Source: Actinomycetospora sp. NBRC 106378
GTDB taxonomy: Bacteria > Actinomycetota > Actinomycetes > Mycobacteriales > Pseudonocardiaceae
Direction: 5' to 3'
DNA: 64,000 nucleotides
Assembly: GCF_030269685.1 (NCBI RefSeq)
Contig: NZ_BSTT01000011.1
Location: 116,477 to 180,476, forward strand
The position numbers and the translations under genes are program-made. The notes beneath the pieces were generated by a model, which was not told where the DNA came from, ran no database searches, and saw only the letters and a program-made list of their open reading frames with translations. The number at the start of each line of letters is the position of its first letter. The stretch's first letter is position 1. Shown here piece by piece: positions 8,559-17,300 of this stretch.

Positions 8559-9767
8559 CTAACGCCCGGGCCGCCCGTCCCCCGCGACGAAGACGAGCGC
8601 CGGTCCGTCGACGGCCGCCACGTCCACGGAGCGGTCGGCCGAGGGCAGCCACACGGCGCGGCCCTGCGGGACGGCGAGCGTGCCGCCCGCACCCTCCAGC
8701 ACGGCCTGACCGCGGACGACCACCGCGATCCGGGGGCCGTCGATCCCCACGTCGGCGGTGCCGCCGTCGGGAAGGTCGAGCCGGACCAGCCGGAAGTGCT
8801 CACTGGGGGCGTGGAACACCGAGCGCGGTCCGTCGGTCTCCGGGCGCAGCAGCATCGGCGGGCCGCAGCGGAAGTCGAGGATCCGCAGCAGTTCGGGCAC
8901 GTCGACGTGCTTGGGGGTCAGCCCCGCGCGCAGCACGTTGTCGGAGTTGGCCATGAGCTCGACGCCGCAGCCCGACAGGTAGGCGTGCGGCGAGCCGGCC
9001 GGCTGGAACAGGCACTCGCCCTCGGCGAGGACCACGCGGTTGAGCAGCAGCGCCGCGAGGACACCGGCGTCCCCCGGGTAGCGCTCGCCGAGGTCGAGCA
9101 GGGTGCGGACCTCGCGGTCGAACTCGTCGGTACCGCTCTTCAGCAGCGCGACGCAGGCGTCGAGGAGCTCGGGCACGAGCTGGTCGACCGCACGCTGCGG
9201 CAGCGTGATCCACGTGGTGAAGACCGCGCGCAGCCCGTCGGGGTCGGGCTGGGCGGCGAGCAGTTCGGTGTGGTGACGCAGCCCCGGCACGTCCAGCGCC
9301 CGCATCAGGCGCAGGGTCGCCCGGGCGTCACGGAACCCTGCGAGGGCGTGGAACTCCTCCAGCGCGCAGAGAATCTCCGGCTTGGGCAGGGCGTCGCGGT
9401 AGTTGCGGTTCGACGCGGTGCGCGGGATGCCGGCGGCCTCCTCGCGGGCGAACCCGGCGACGGCCTGCTCGGCCGACGGGTGGGTCTGCAGCGAGAGCGG
9501 TTCCTCGGCGGCCAGCACCTTGAGCAGAAACGGCAGCCGGCCGCCCCAGTGCTCGGCGCGGTCGGCCCCGAACGCCCCCTCGGGGTCCTCGGTGATCGCG
9601 TGCAGCAGGGTGCGGCCGCCCGGCAGGCGCGACGGGTCGTCGACGTGTGCCCCGAACCAGAGCTCGGCCTGCGGGTGCGGCGACGGGACCTGCTCGCCGA
9701 GCAGCGCCGGGATGTGGGTGCGCGACCCCCAGGCGTAGGGCCGCACCGTCCCCTCGAGCAGTTCCAC
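8559..9767 (-). CDS. manA: Mannose-6-phosphate isomerase, class I
   Basis: Zinc enzyme interconverting fructose-6-phosphate and mannose-6-phosphate, the entry to GDP-mannose. 402 aa from the GTG at 9767. The N-terminus VELLEGTVRPYAWGSRTHIPALLG fits the family start; an in-frame upstream start (9797) would add a non-conserved MQERRRGNEA. Zinc-site regions PLSLQTHPSAEQA (Q, H) and NYRDALPKPEILCAL are present, as is the C-terminal cupin region LMANSDNVLRAGLTPKHVDV. Last gene of the DUF3499/manB/Trm112/SIS/manA cluster. Confidence 0.94.
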   Translation of the reverse strand: MELLEGTVRPYAWGSRTHIPALLGEQVPSPHPQAELWFGAHVDDPSRLPGGRTLLHAITEDPEGAFGADRAEHWGGRLPFLLKVLAAEEPLSLQTHPSAEQAVAGFAREEAAGIPRTASNRNYRDALPKPEILCALEEFHALAGFRDARATLRLMRALDVPGLRHHTELLAAQPDPDGLRAVFTTWITLPQRAVDQLVPELLDACVALLKSGTDEFDREVRTLLDLGERYPGDAGVLAALLLNRVVLAEGECLFQPAGSPHAYLSGCGVELMANSDNVLRAGLTPKHVDVPELLRILDFRCGPPMLLRPETDGPRSVFHAPSEHFRLVRLDLPDGGTADVGIDGPRIAVVVRGQAVLEGAGGTLAVPQGRAVWLPSADRSVDVAAVDGPALVFVAGDGRPGR

Positions 9768-9872
9768 CGCTTCGTTCCCCCTGCGTCGTTCCTGCACGTC
9801 GGTGTCGCGGACCGGGCCGTCGTGGCCCGGGTCCGCCCGGTCGGGCGCCGCGGGTCCGCGGCCGCTCCGGTC

Positions 9873-11018
9873 TCAGGCGCCGATGCCGGGCACCGTGCCC
9901 GGATCCCGCTCGGCGTCCGGGTCGGCCCCGAGCGACCCGGTCGCGAGGCCCAGGTACAGCGCCGCGAGATCGAGCCGCAACGCGAGTACCCCCGCCCGGA
10001 TCGCGTCCCGCCCGACCCCGGGCCCCGCGAGCTCGAGGTCGTCGAGCTCGAGACGGTCCGCGGCCGGCCAGCGCCGTTCGGCGTCCTGGGCCAGCCGCCG
10101 CGTCGGCACGTCCTCGGAGACGGTCACGACGACCAGCCGCGGTGGCGGGCCGTCGGGGCCGGGATCGTCGAACGGGTCGGCGAAGATCGAGTCGACGCCG
10201 GTGCCGCCGTCGAGGCGGGCGGCGAGGGCGGGCACGCCGACCGCGCCGGTCAGGCCGCCGGCGTGCGCGACGACGCCCGCGTGCGCGGCGAGCGCCGTGG
10301 CCCCGTAGCCCGCGAGGGCGATCGCGGTGGCGTCGGTGCCCCAGAGCAGCGGGGTGTGCTCGGCCAGCCGGAGCGCGAGCGCCTTCGCCGGGGCCACGAA
10401 CGCCTCGTGGCGCGGACCGCTGCGCTCGGCCTCGTCGTCGAGGCGGTCGGCCAGGGCCTCGCCGTCGACGTCGAGGAGGTCCAGGGCGCGGGCGGTGGCG
10501 TAGGCGGCGGCCAGGTCGGTCGGGGCGGCGAGCCCGTCGAGCACGGGCACGCGCGGCGAGATCTGGATCGCCCGTCCGGCGGCGGCGGCCGGGGCCGGGC
10601 CGTCGGCCGGCCCGGTCAGGACGACGTGCGCATTGCGCCGGACCGCGCGGTCGACCGCCTCCGCCATCGCGGCGTCGGCCGGGTCGCGCTCGGAGCCGCG
10701 ATGGGACGCCACGACGACGTCGAGCGGGCCGAGCCACGGCGGCGCGGTGCCGGTGACGACCACCGGGCACGGACACGTGGGTTCGAGGAGCGCGGCGGTG
10801 ACGGCGGCGACGGCGCGCTCGGGGCCGGGCCGGGCGAGCAGCACGAGGGCGCGCGGGCGCAGGCCACCCAGCGAGCCGATGCCCGACTCCTGCGCGGCCG
10901 CCCAGGTCGCCCGCACCTGGGCGCCGGCGGTCGCGGCCGCCCGCAGCACGCCGGCGCGATCGGCGTCGAGCAGGCGGCCGGTGTCCTCGAGCAGCGCCTC
11001 GTCGAGCACCGTCCTCAC
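9873..11018 (-). CDS. SIS-domain phosphosugar isomerase-like protein (Rv3256c/TobH family)
   Basis: 381 aa, Ala-rich, related to bifunctional phosphoglucose/phosphomannose isomerase-like proteins with two SIS (sugar isomerase) folds. The first fold spans about 80-150 (LGPLDVVVASHRGSERDPADA resembles the SIS loop) and a second C-terminal PGI/PMI-like part about 240-350 contains LLWGTDATAIALAGYGATALAAHAG. The N-terminus MRTVLDEALLEDTGRLLDADRAGVLRAAA is typical of this actinobacterial family. It sits between Trm112 and manA, overlapping Trm112 by 4 nt, as in M. tuberculosis. Catalytic activity is unproven for the family, so it may be a regulator or accessory protein of mannose metabolism. Confidence 0.8.
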   Translation of the reverse strand: MRTVLDEALLEDTGRLLDADRAGVLRAAATAGAQVRATWAAAQESGIGSLGGLRPRALVLLARPGPERAVAAVTAALLEPTCPCPVVVTGTAPPWLGPLDVVVASHRGSERDPADAAMAEAVDRAVRRNAHVVLTGPADGPAPAAAAGRAIQISPRVPVLDGLAAPTDLAAAYATARALDLLDVDGEALADRLDDEAERSGPRHEAFVAPAKALALRLAEHTPLLWGTDATAIALAGYGATALAAHAGVVAHAGGLTGAVGVPALAARLDGGTGVDSIFADPFDDPGPDGPPPRLVVVTVSEDVPTRRLAQDAERRWPAADRLELDDLELAGPGVGRDAIRAGVLALRLDLAALYLGLATGSLGADPDAERDPGTVPGIGA

Positions 11019-11248
11019 CCGCCCGTGGTGTCGCTCGACCCGCCGTCGGGACCCGCGTCCGGGCCTCCCACGGCCTCGGAGAGCAGCAGCACCGGGATGC
11101 CGTCGGTGACCGGGTAGGTCCGCCCGCAGACCGTGCAGGTGAGGGTGGACGCGTCGACGTCCGCGCGCAGCTCGCCGTGGTCGGGCGCGGGGCAGGCCAG
11201 GATCTCCAGGAGGGCGGGGTCGAGCCCCAGCGGGCCGGCCGTGCTCAT
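11015..11248 (-). CDS. Trm112-family small zinc-ribbon protein
   Basis: 77 aa. N-terminal LDPALLEILACPAPDHGELR and then LTCTVCGRTYPVTDGIPVLL form the typical Trm112/YcaR fold. Three metal-type cysteines are visible (ACP, CTVC); the fourth expected ligand is replaced or absent. The ATG overlaps the manB stop (ATGA) and the gene overlaps the SIS gene by 4 nt, so it is translationally coupled on both sides. Family members act as small partners of methyltransferases or glycan enzymes; the role here is unknown. Confidence 0.85.
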   Translation of the reverse strand: MSTAGPLGLDPALLEILACPAPDHGELRADVDASTLTCTVCGRTYPVTDGIPVLLLSEAVGGPDAGPDGGSSDTTGG

Positions 11249-12669
11249 CGCCGCACCACCGCGAGCACCTCGTCGCGCAGGGCGGCCACGGCGTCGGCGT
11301 CGGACGCCTCGACGTTCAGGCGCAGCAGCGGCTCGGTGTTCGACGGACGCAGGTTGAACCAGTCGCCGCCGTCGAACATCACCGTCAGCCCGTCGAGCGT
11401 GTCGGTGGTGACGTCCTCGCGGTCCCCGTAGAGCTGCTCCACCTCCGCCATCCTGGCCTGCGGGTCCGCCACCGTCGAGTTGACCTCGCCGGAGGCGGCG
11501 TAGCGCGAGTACTGCGCCATGAGCTCGGAGAGCGGCTTGTCCTGCTCCCCCAGCGCGGCGAGGACGTGCAGCGCCGCGAGCATCCCGGAGTCGGCCCGGA
11601 AGAAGTCGCGGAAGTAGTAGTGCGCGGAGTGCTCGCCGCCGAAGATCGCCCCGGTCTGGGCCATCGTCGCCTTGATGAACGAGTGCCCGACGCGGGTGCG
11701 CACCGGCTTCCCGCCGGCCTCGCTGACGATCTCGGGGACCGCCCGCGAGGTGATCAGGTTGTGGATGACCGTCGAGCCCGGCTCCTTCGCGAGCTCGCGG
11801 GTGGCCACGAGCGCGGTGATCGCACTCGGGCTCACCGCCTCGCCCCGCTCGTCCACGAGGAACACGCGGTCGGCGTCGCCGTCGAAGGCGAGCCCGGCGT
11901 CGGCGTGGCCGAGGTTGGAGACCTCGCGCTGCAGGTCGACCAGGTTGTCCGGGTCCAGCGGGTTGGCCTCGTGGTTGGGGAACGTGCCGTCGAGCTCGAA
12001 GTAGAGCGGGTGCACGTCGATCGGCAGCGGGTCGAGCACTGCGGGCACGGTGTAGCCGGCCATGCCGTTGCCGGCGTCGACGACGATCGAGAGCGGCCGG
12101 ATCCCCGAGAGGTCGACCAGGCCGCGCAGGTACTCCGCGTAGCCCTCGCGCATGTCCTGCTGCGTGACGGTGCCCGTCCGGTCGGTGGCGCCGGGGACCT
12201 CGCCGGGCCCGCGGTCGAGCATCGCGGCGATCTCGTCGAGCCCGGTGTCCTGCCCGACGGGGCTGGCCCCCGCGCGGCAGAGCTTGATGCCGTTGTACGT
12301 CGCCGGGTTGTGGCTCGCGGTGAACATCGCGCCGGGCGCGTCGAGCGTGCCGGAGGCGTAGTAGAGCATGTCCGTGCTGGCCAGCCCGATCTCGACGACG
12401 TCGACGCCGCGGCCGGTGACGCCCTCGGCGAACGCGGCGGCGAGCTCCGGCGAGGAGTCGCGCATGTCGTGGCCGATGACGATGCCGTTCGCGGGGGGCG
12501 CGCCGGCCTCGGAGGTCAGCAGCTCGGCGAATGCCGCACCCACGTCGCGGACGAAGGCGGCGTCGAGCTGCTCGCCGACCAGACCCCGGACGTCGTAGGC
12601 CTTGATCACCTGGCCGATGACGCGGGAGCGGGCGGCCTGCGCGGACTCGGTGGCTGCTGAACTGCTCAC
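11245..12669 (-). CDS. manB: Phosphomannomutase/phosphoglucomutase
   Basis: Interconverts mannose-6-phosphate and mannose-1-phosphate. 474 aa from GTG 12669. Hallmarks in order are IKAYDVRGLVGEQLD, the phosphoserine loop TASHNPATYNGIKLCRAG (near residue 115), the metal loop FDGDADRVFLVDE (near 265), the sugar loop GGEHSAHYYFRD (near 350) and the phosphate loop RPSNTEPLLRLNVEA (near 450). The start at 12669 is preferred over the frame start at 12717 because the VSSSAATES N-terminus follows a TACGCT box by 6 nt. Works with ManA and the guanylyltransferase at 25-26 kb. Confidence 0.95.
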   Translation of the reverse strand: MSSSAATESAQAARSRVIGQVIKAYDVRGLVGEQLDAAFVRDVGAAFAELLTSEAGAPPANGIVIGHDMRDSSPELAAAFAEGVTGRGVDVVEIGLASTDMLYYASGTLDAPGAMFTASHNPATYNGIKLCRAGASPVGQDTGLDEIAAMLDRGPGEVPGATDRTGTVTQQDMREGYAEYLRGLVDLSGIRPLSIVVDAGNGMAGYTVPAVLDPLPIDVHPLYFELDGTFPNHEANPLDPDNLVDLQREVSNLGHADAGLAFDGDADRVFLVDERGEAVSPSAITALVATRELAKEPGSTVIHNLITSRAVPEIVSEAGGKPVRTRVGHSFIKATMAQTGAIFGGEHSAHYYFRDFFRADSGMLAALHVLAALGEQDKPLSELMAQYSRYAASGEVNSTVADPQARMAEVEQLYGDREDVTTDTLDGLTVMFDGGDWFNLRPSNTEPLLRLNVEASDADAVAALRDEVLAVVRR

Positions 12670-12675
12670 ACCCGC

Positions 12676-12681
12676 AGCGTA
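12676..12681 (-). promoter_or_regulatory. -10 box of leaderless manB promoter
   Basis: TACGCT on the minus strand, 6 nt before the manB GTG. Likely drives manB-Trm112-SIS-manA as one leaderless transcript. Confidence 0.55.
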
Positions 12682-12738
12682 TCGGCCGGGTCCGACGACG
12701 TGCGGCTCGGCGGCCACCCGATGGAGTGGCGGGACTTC

Positions 12739-13101
12739 CTAGGAGCCCGAGGGATCCGGCAGCACCCGCAGGTGCCCCCGCCGCCCGGTCCCGGCGACCG
12801 TGCCCAGCCCGACGGCCTCGGACCGCGGCTCGGCGCGACCGGCCTCGCGCACCGCCTCGGCGAGCGCGGTCAGGTCGTCCGCGCTCGGCTCGGAGGGGAA
12901 CTCACCCTCGTAGCGCACGACCTCCCACCCGCGCGGGGCGGTGAGGCGCAGGGCGTGGAACTCGCAGAGGTCGTACGAGTGCGGCTCCGCACTGGTCGCC
13001 AACGGACCGACGACGGCCGTCGAATCGGAATAGACGTACGTCAACGTGGCCACGGCCGCACGGCCGCACCCGGTCCGTGAGCACTTCCGTACTCCTCGCA
13101 C
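12739..13101 (-). CDS. DUF3499 protein (Rv3258c family)
   Basis: 120 aa actinobacterial protein of unknown function. The N-terminal CSRTGCGRAAVATLTYVYSD and then HSYDLCEFHALRLTAPRGWEVVRYEG suggest a Cys4/His zinc-binding fold (CxxxxC...CxxH). The C-terminus is Pro/Gly-rich and poorly conserved. The GTG at 13101 lies 8 nt after TATCGT. In M. tuberculosis the ortholog also lies between manB and the metallopeptidase-like gene, so the family is part of a conserved but unexplained neighbourhood. Confidence 0.85.
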   Translation of the reverse strand: MRGVRKCSRTGCGRAAVATLTYVYSDSTAVVGPLATSAEPHSYDLCEFHALRLTAPRGWEVVRYEGEFPSEPSADDLTALAEAVREAGRAEPRSEAVGLGTVAGTGRRGHLRVLPDPSGS

Positions 13102-13109
13102 GGGACGGA

Positions 13110-13115
13110 ACGATA
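13110..13115 (-). promoter_or_regulatory. -10 box of leaderless DUF3499 promoter
   Basis: TATCGT on the minus strand with 8 nt to the GTG; no ribosome site fits in between. Confidence 0.55.
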
Positions 13116-13184
13116 GACGCCTCTCCCGGCTCCCGTCGCGCAGGCTCGCTCGGCGCGTCGGGGGACGGAACCGTGTGCGCCGGG

Positions 13185-13244
13185 CGCGAGGGTCACGTCA
13201 GGCACGCCGACCCGCCCCGGCATCTGCCCCGTGTGCCCCTCGCG
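13185..13244. repeat. 60-nt palindromic repeat, family A, copy 3
   Basis: Left arm CGCGAGGGTCACGTCAGGCA, right arm ending CCCCGTGTGCCCCTCGCG, total 60 nt. First of a pair in the divergent gap between DUF3499 and the metallopeptidase-like gene. Confidence 0.85.
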
Positions 13245-13275
13245 GGCGAGGCGAGCGCGCCCGGGCCGCACCGAG

Positions 13276-13335
13276 CGCGAGGGTCACGTCAGGCACGCCG
13301 ACGCGCCCCGGCGCCTGCCTGGCGTGCCCCTCGCG
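13276..13335. repeat. 60-nt palindromic repeat, family A, copy 4
   Basis: Starts 91 nt after copy 3 and has the same left arm. The right arm TGCCTGGCGTGCCCCTCGCG gives 17 of 20 paired positions, the most symmetric member seen. Confidence 0.85.
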
Positions 13336-13368
13336 GGCGAGGCGACCTCGGTCGACCCCGCCGGGGCG

Positions 13369-13374
13369 TAGGCT
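13369..13374 (+). promoter_or_regulatory. -10 box of leaderless metallopeptidase-like gene
   Basis: TAGGCT with 8 nt to the ATG at 13383. Confidence 0.6.
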
Positions 13375-13382
13375 CGCCGCTC

Positions 13383-13901
13383 ATGGCGAGGGGTGGTACC
13401 CGCATCGGTGGGCGCTCGGGCGGCACGCGGGCGGGAGGCGCGTCGGTGGGCCGGAGCCCGCGACGCCGTGACCGACGGGGGCGGGGCATGCGCGCCCCGC
13501 TCTACCCCGCGGGCGCCCCCGCGGCGCGCACCCGCGCGGAACGGTTCGACGCCGTGGTGCTCGAGGCGCTGGAGCCGATCGAGGACCGGTGGGGCGCCGA
13601 GCTCGAGGACCTCGACGTCGCCGTGGACGACGTCCCCGACGTGTCGACCCCCGCGCCCGACGACGACGGCGTGGTGGGCGACGGCGACATCCCGCTCGCC
13701 CGGCTGGTGCCCGCCGGCGTCGACCGGCGCGGCGCTCCCACCCGGGCGCGCATCGTGCTCTACCGGCGCCCGCTCGAGGCGCGCGCCCTCGACGGCGAGG
13801 ACCTGGCCGACCTGCTGCACGACGTGCTCGTGGAGCAGGTGGCGGAGTACCTCGGGGTCGAGCCCGACACGATCGACGACGGGTCCGACGAAGAGCCCTA
13901 G
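13383..13901 (+). CDS. Metallopeptidase-family (DUF1025-like) protein with degenerate active site
   Basis: 172 aa. A basic Gly/Arg-rich N-terminus of about 45 residues precedes RTRAERFDAVVLEALEPIEDRWGAEL, the usual beginning of the short zincin-like metallopeptidase family. Where the family has HExxHHFG, this protein reads EQVAEYLG (residues 151-158), so both zinc histidines and the catalytic glutamate are replaced. It is the positional counterpart of Rv3259. The start is set at ATG 13383 by the leaderless box; longer frames run through the repeats. A binding rather than a proteolytic role is more likely. Confidence 0.8.
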   Translation: MARGGTRIGGRSGGTRAGGASVGRSPRRRDRRGRGMRAPLYPAGAPAARTRAERFDAVVLEALEPIEDRWGAELEDLDVAVDDVPDVSTPAPDDDGVVGDGDIPLARLVPAGVDRRGAPTRARIVLYRRPLEARALDGEDLADLLHDVLVEQVAEYLGVEPDTIDDGSDEEP

Positions 13902-13911
13902 GAGCCGGCCC

Positions 13912-14289
13912 CTAGAAGCCGTGGTGCACGGCCTCGACGTTGTGTCCGTCGGGGTCGCGGAGGAAGACGCCGTAGTAGCCCGGGTGGTACTCCGGCCACT
14001 CCCGCGGCGCGTGCAGCACCTCCACACCGGCGGCCACCGCGGCCTCGTGCACGGCGTCGACCGCCGCGCGGTCCGGCGCCGAGAACGCGACGTGCAGCTC
14101 CTGCTCCACCGGCCCGCCCGGCGTCAGCCAGAACTGCGGGATCCCGGCGGCGCCGGCGAGCCCCACGACGGAGCTCCCCTCGTGCGGGAACCGCATCGCC
14201 TCGGTGAACCCGAGCGGAGCGAAGATCTGCAGGTAGCGGGCGACGGCCGCGTCGACGTCGGCGACCGGGATCCCGAAGTGATCGAGCAT
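13912..14289 (-). CDS. Glyoxalase/VOC-family protein
   Basis: 125 aa with two beta-alpha-beta-beta-beta modules of the vicinal oxygen chelate fold. Metal-ligand positions are visible as MLDHFGIPVADVDAA (His3 region), QELHVAFSAPD (His/Glu region) and DPDGHNVEAVHH (Glu near the end). This points to a metal-dependent lyase, dioxygenase or isomerase, but the substrate cannot be inferred. It converges on the metallopeptidase-like gene with a 10-nt gap and has its own leaderless promoter. Confidence 0.85.
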   Translation of the reverse strand: MLDHFGIPVADVDAAVARYLQIFAPLGFTEAMRFPHEGSSVVGLAGAAGIPQFWLTPGGPVEQELHVAFSAPDRAAVDAVHEAAVAAGVEVLHAPREWPEYHPGYYGVFLRDPDGHNVEAVHHGF

Positions 14290-14296
14290 GCCGCGG

Positions 14297-14302
14297 ACGC
14301 TA
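14297..14302 (-). promoter_or_regulatory. -10 box of leaderless VOC gene promoter
   Basis: TAGCGT on the minus strand with 7 nt to the ATG at 14289. Confidence 0.55.
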
Positions 14303-14345
14303 GCGGCGACCCCCGACACTCTCGCCGGACCAGGTCGAGCGGGGC

Positions 14346-17300
14346 TCAGTCCAGCCGGGTCCGCGACGGCAGCGCCGAGAGCGCCGTGAACAGCACGAGC
14401 GCCAGCTGCAGCAACAGGAGCAGCCCCCGCAGCGTGTCGTCGCGGGTGACGACCACCGGGCCGCCCGCGGCCGGCACCGGCACCCCGACCAGGTGCCCCC
14501 ACGCCGGAACGATGTCGGCGGGTGCCCCACCGACCGTGGCGGTCCACCCCGACTCGCGTTCGGCCGCGAGGACCACGAGCCGCCGGTCCGCGCCGGGCGA
14601 GATGAGCACCCCGACCGTCGGCGGGCCGGCGGGGAGCGTCCCGATGCCCGAGGGGCGGCGGGGCGCGGCCTTCGCGTCGGTGGCGTCGTCGGACACCGGC
14701 GGCTCGAGGATCACGGCACCGGCGACGGGCAGCCCGATCGTCAGGACCGACCGACCGTCCGAGGTCGGCGCCGCCGGGGAGAGCAGCGGCGAGCCGGCGC
14801 CCACCGCACGCTCGGCGACCGCGGCGTCGGGCAGGACGACCGCGGCGGTGCCGGACGCGGCGAGCTCGGCCGCACCCGCCTGCACCGTGGCCGGGTCGCC
14901 GGAGAGCAGCGCGGTGACGTCCCGGGTGAGCCGGGCGGGGGCAGCACCGACCGGCACGAGGTCGTCGTCGCCGTAGCGGGGCAGCTCGACGCCCGCCCGG
15001 CGGGTGGTGTCGGTGTCGAGCGCGAAGCCCGGCCCGTCGGACCGGGGGGCGAGACCGACCTCGACGACGGTGGCGCCCGCCGCGGCCAGCCGCCCGGACA
15101 GGGCCGCGTCGAGGACCGGCGCCGGCCGTGCGGTGACCGGACCACGCGGCCCGACGAGGACCGCGCACACCGCGAGGGCGACCGCCGCGGCCGCCACGAC
15201 GGGGACGGCGACGCCCCGGGCGCGCCCCGGCGCCGCGTCGCTCGCCCGCACCCGCAGGCGCGAGGACACGGCCGTGCCCACGCGCGACGCGGCCGACCGG
15301 GCCCCGCCGCCCACGCGGGTCAGGACGCCGTCGGGTCCGAGGTCGATCGCGGGGTCGCCGAGCTGCCGGGGGGCGGGCCGGTGGCGCGGGCCCGAGCGCC
15401 CCGTGACCAGCGTGCCGAGGGGCGTCACGCGCGCCTCGGCGACGAGCGCGAGCAGGCTCCACAGGGCACCGCACGCGGCGAACGCGAGGGCGGGGCCGGT
15501 CCAGCCCGGCCGCGGGTCGCCGCCGGACAGCGGCGCGAGCGGGACCGTGCCGACGATCCCGGCGGCGACGATCCCGAGCAGCATGATCGCGAGACCGGGC
15601 ACCATCGCGCGCCGCGGGGCGAGCAGCGCGCCGCCGACCGCCACGACGAGCACGATCAACCCGACGACCGGCAGCGAGCCCGCCCCGCCGGGGTCGAGGG
15701 ACAGGATGTCGAGGGTGCTCGCGAACCGCTCGGTGACCGGCGAGCCGGTGCCGTGCAGGAGCACCTGCGGTGCCCGGAGCAGCGTCGAGGGCCAGGGCAG
15801 GAGGAGCAGCACCGGCAGGACGACGACGGCCGCGAGCGCGACGGCCCGCCGCCTCGCCGCGCCGACGGGGGCGGGCACGGCCGCGAAGCCGACGACCACC
15901 ACGACCAGCACCATGAGGTGCACCAGCGGGGCGAACGCGGACACCGCCGCGAGCAGCAGCGAGGTGCCGGCCGCCGCGCTCCACCACGAGGTGCGCCGGC
16001 CGCGGCCGCCCTCGGCGCCCGCGACCGTGCGGCTGCCCCGCAGCACGGCGGCGACCCCGGCGAGCACGAGGGGCAGGAGCACGACGACCACGACGCCGTC
16101 GAGCCGTCCCTGGGCGACGGCCGCGCCGGTGATGCCGAGCAGCGCGTACACCGACGCGGCGAGTGCGCGCAGCACCCGGCCGACGCGGATCGGGCGCGCG
16201 GCGACGTAGGCCGCGAGGCCGGCCAGCGGCAGGGCGCCGAGGAGGAGGAGCGAGACCGCGACGCCGGGTCCCGACGACCCGGCGACCGGCCACAGCACGC
16301 CGCCGACGACCCCGATCACCGCCAGCGCCGCCGACGACGGCGCGGCCGTCCCGCCGGCCACCGGGTGCCACTCCGCGAGGTACGCGCTCCACAGCGGGCC
16401 GAGCTCGGGCAGGGCCCGGATGCGCCCGCCGACGAGGTCGAGCCCGAGCCGGGAGCGCTGGGCCGCCAGCGAGACGACGGTCAGGGCCAGCACCATGAGC
16501 AGCGGCGGCGCCAGCAGCAGCTCGCGCAGCACGCGCCCGGGCGTGACCGGCACGACGACGAGCCGCGGGTCGGGCTCCTCCGCGGGCGCCTCCCGGGGGG
16601 AGGGGATGCCCACCAGCGCCGTCGCCGCCTCGGCGTCGTCGACCGGGGACCGGTGGCGCCCGCCGATGTACTCGGTCGGCCCGGCCTCGCCCGGCGACGC
16701 GGGTGCGGCCAGCGAGACCGCGACGGACTCCCCGCCGGGGCGGCGCAGACCGGCCTTGCGCCGGCTCGAGCGCTTCGGCGCGGTGGCCCCGGCCGGCAGG
16801 GCGCCCTGCCCGACGAGCAGCGAGCCCTCCTCCGGCCCCTCGCCGACGGCGGCCGCGGAGGCGGGCGCGCGGGACGGCCGGGCCGCCCAGTCCGGGAGCC
16901 GCCCCAGGTCGAGGTCGTCGCGCACCCGGTTGCGGACGATGCTGGTGAGCCCGCCGGAGACGGCGTTGCGCAGGCGCGTGGTGCGGCTGGTGAGCAGCCC
17001 CCGGACGTCTCCCGTCCCGGCGTCGGGCTGCCGACGCCGACGGGCCTCCTGCAGGTCGCCGAGGTCGGCCAGCAACCGTCCCATCGCGCCGAGCTCGGCG
17101 TTCGCGGCGCGCGGGCGGCGCAGCAGCAGGAAGCCGAGGGCGCGCAGCACGGCGAGCAGCGGCAGCCGCACGAGCCCGATCGCGTAGGCGGCCCCCGAAC
17201 CGTTGGCGAGGACCGTCGCCATGCCGTTGCGGCGGTCGGTGGTGCGCAGGCCTCCGTCGGTGCCCCGCGCGTCGAGCCCCCGCGTGCCGACGGTCACCGC

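Noticed and set aside
13185..13335. Family A repeats as simple intrinsic terminators
   Set aside because: This pair lies between two divergently transcribed genes, where no terminator is needed, and no U-tract follows.
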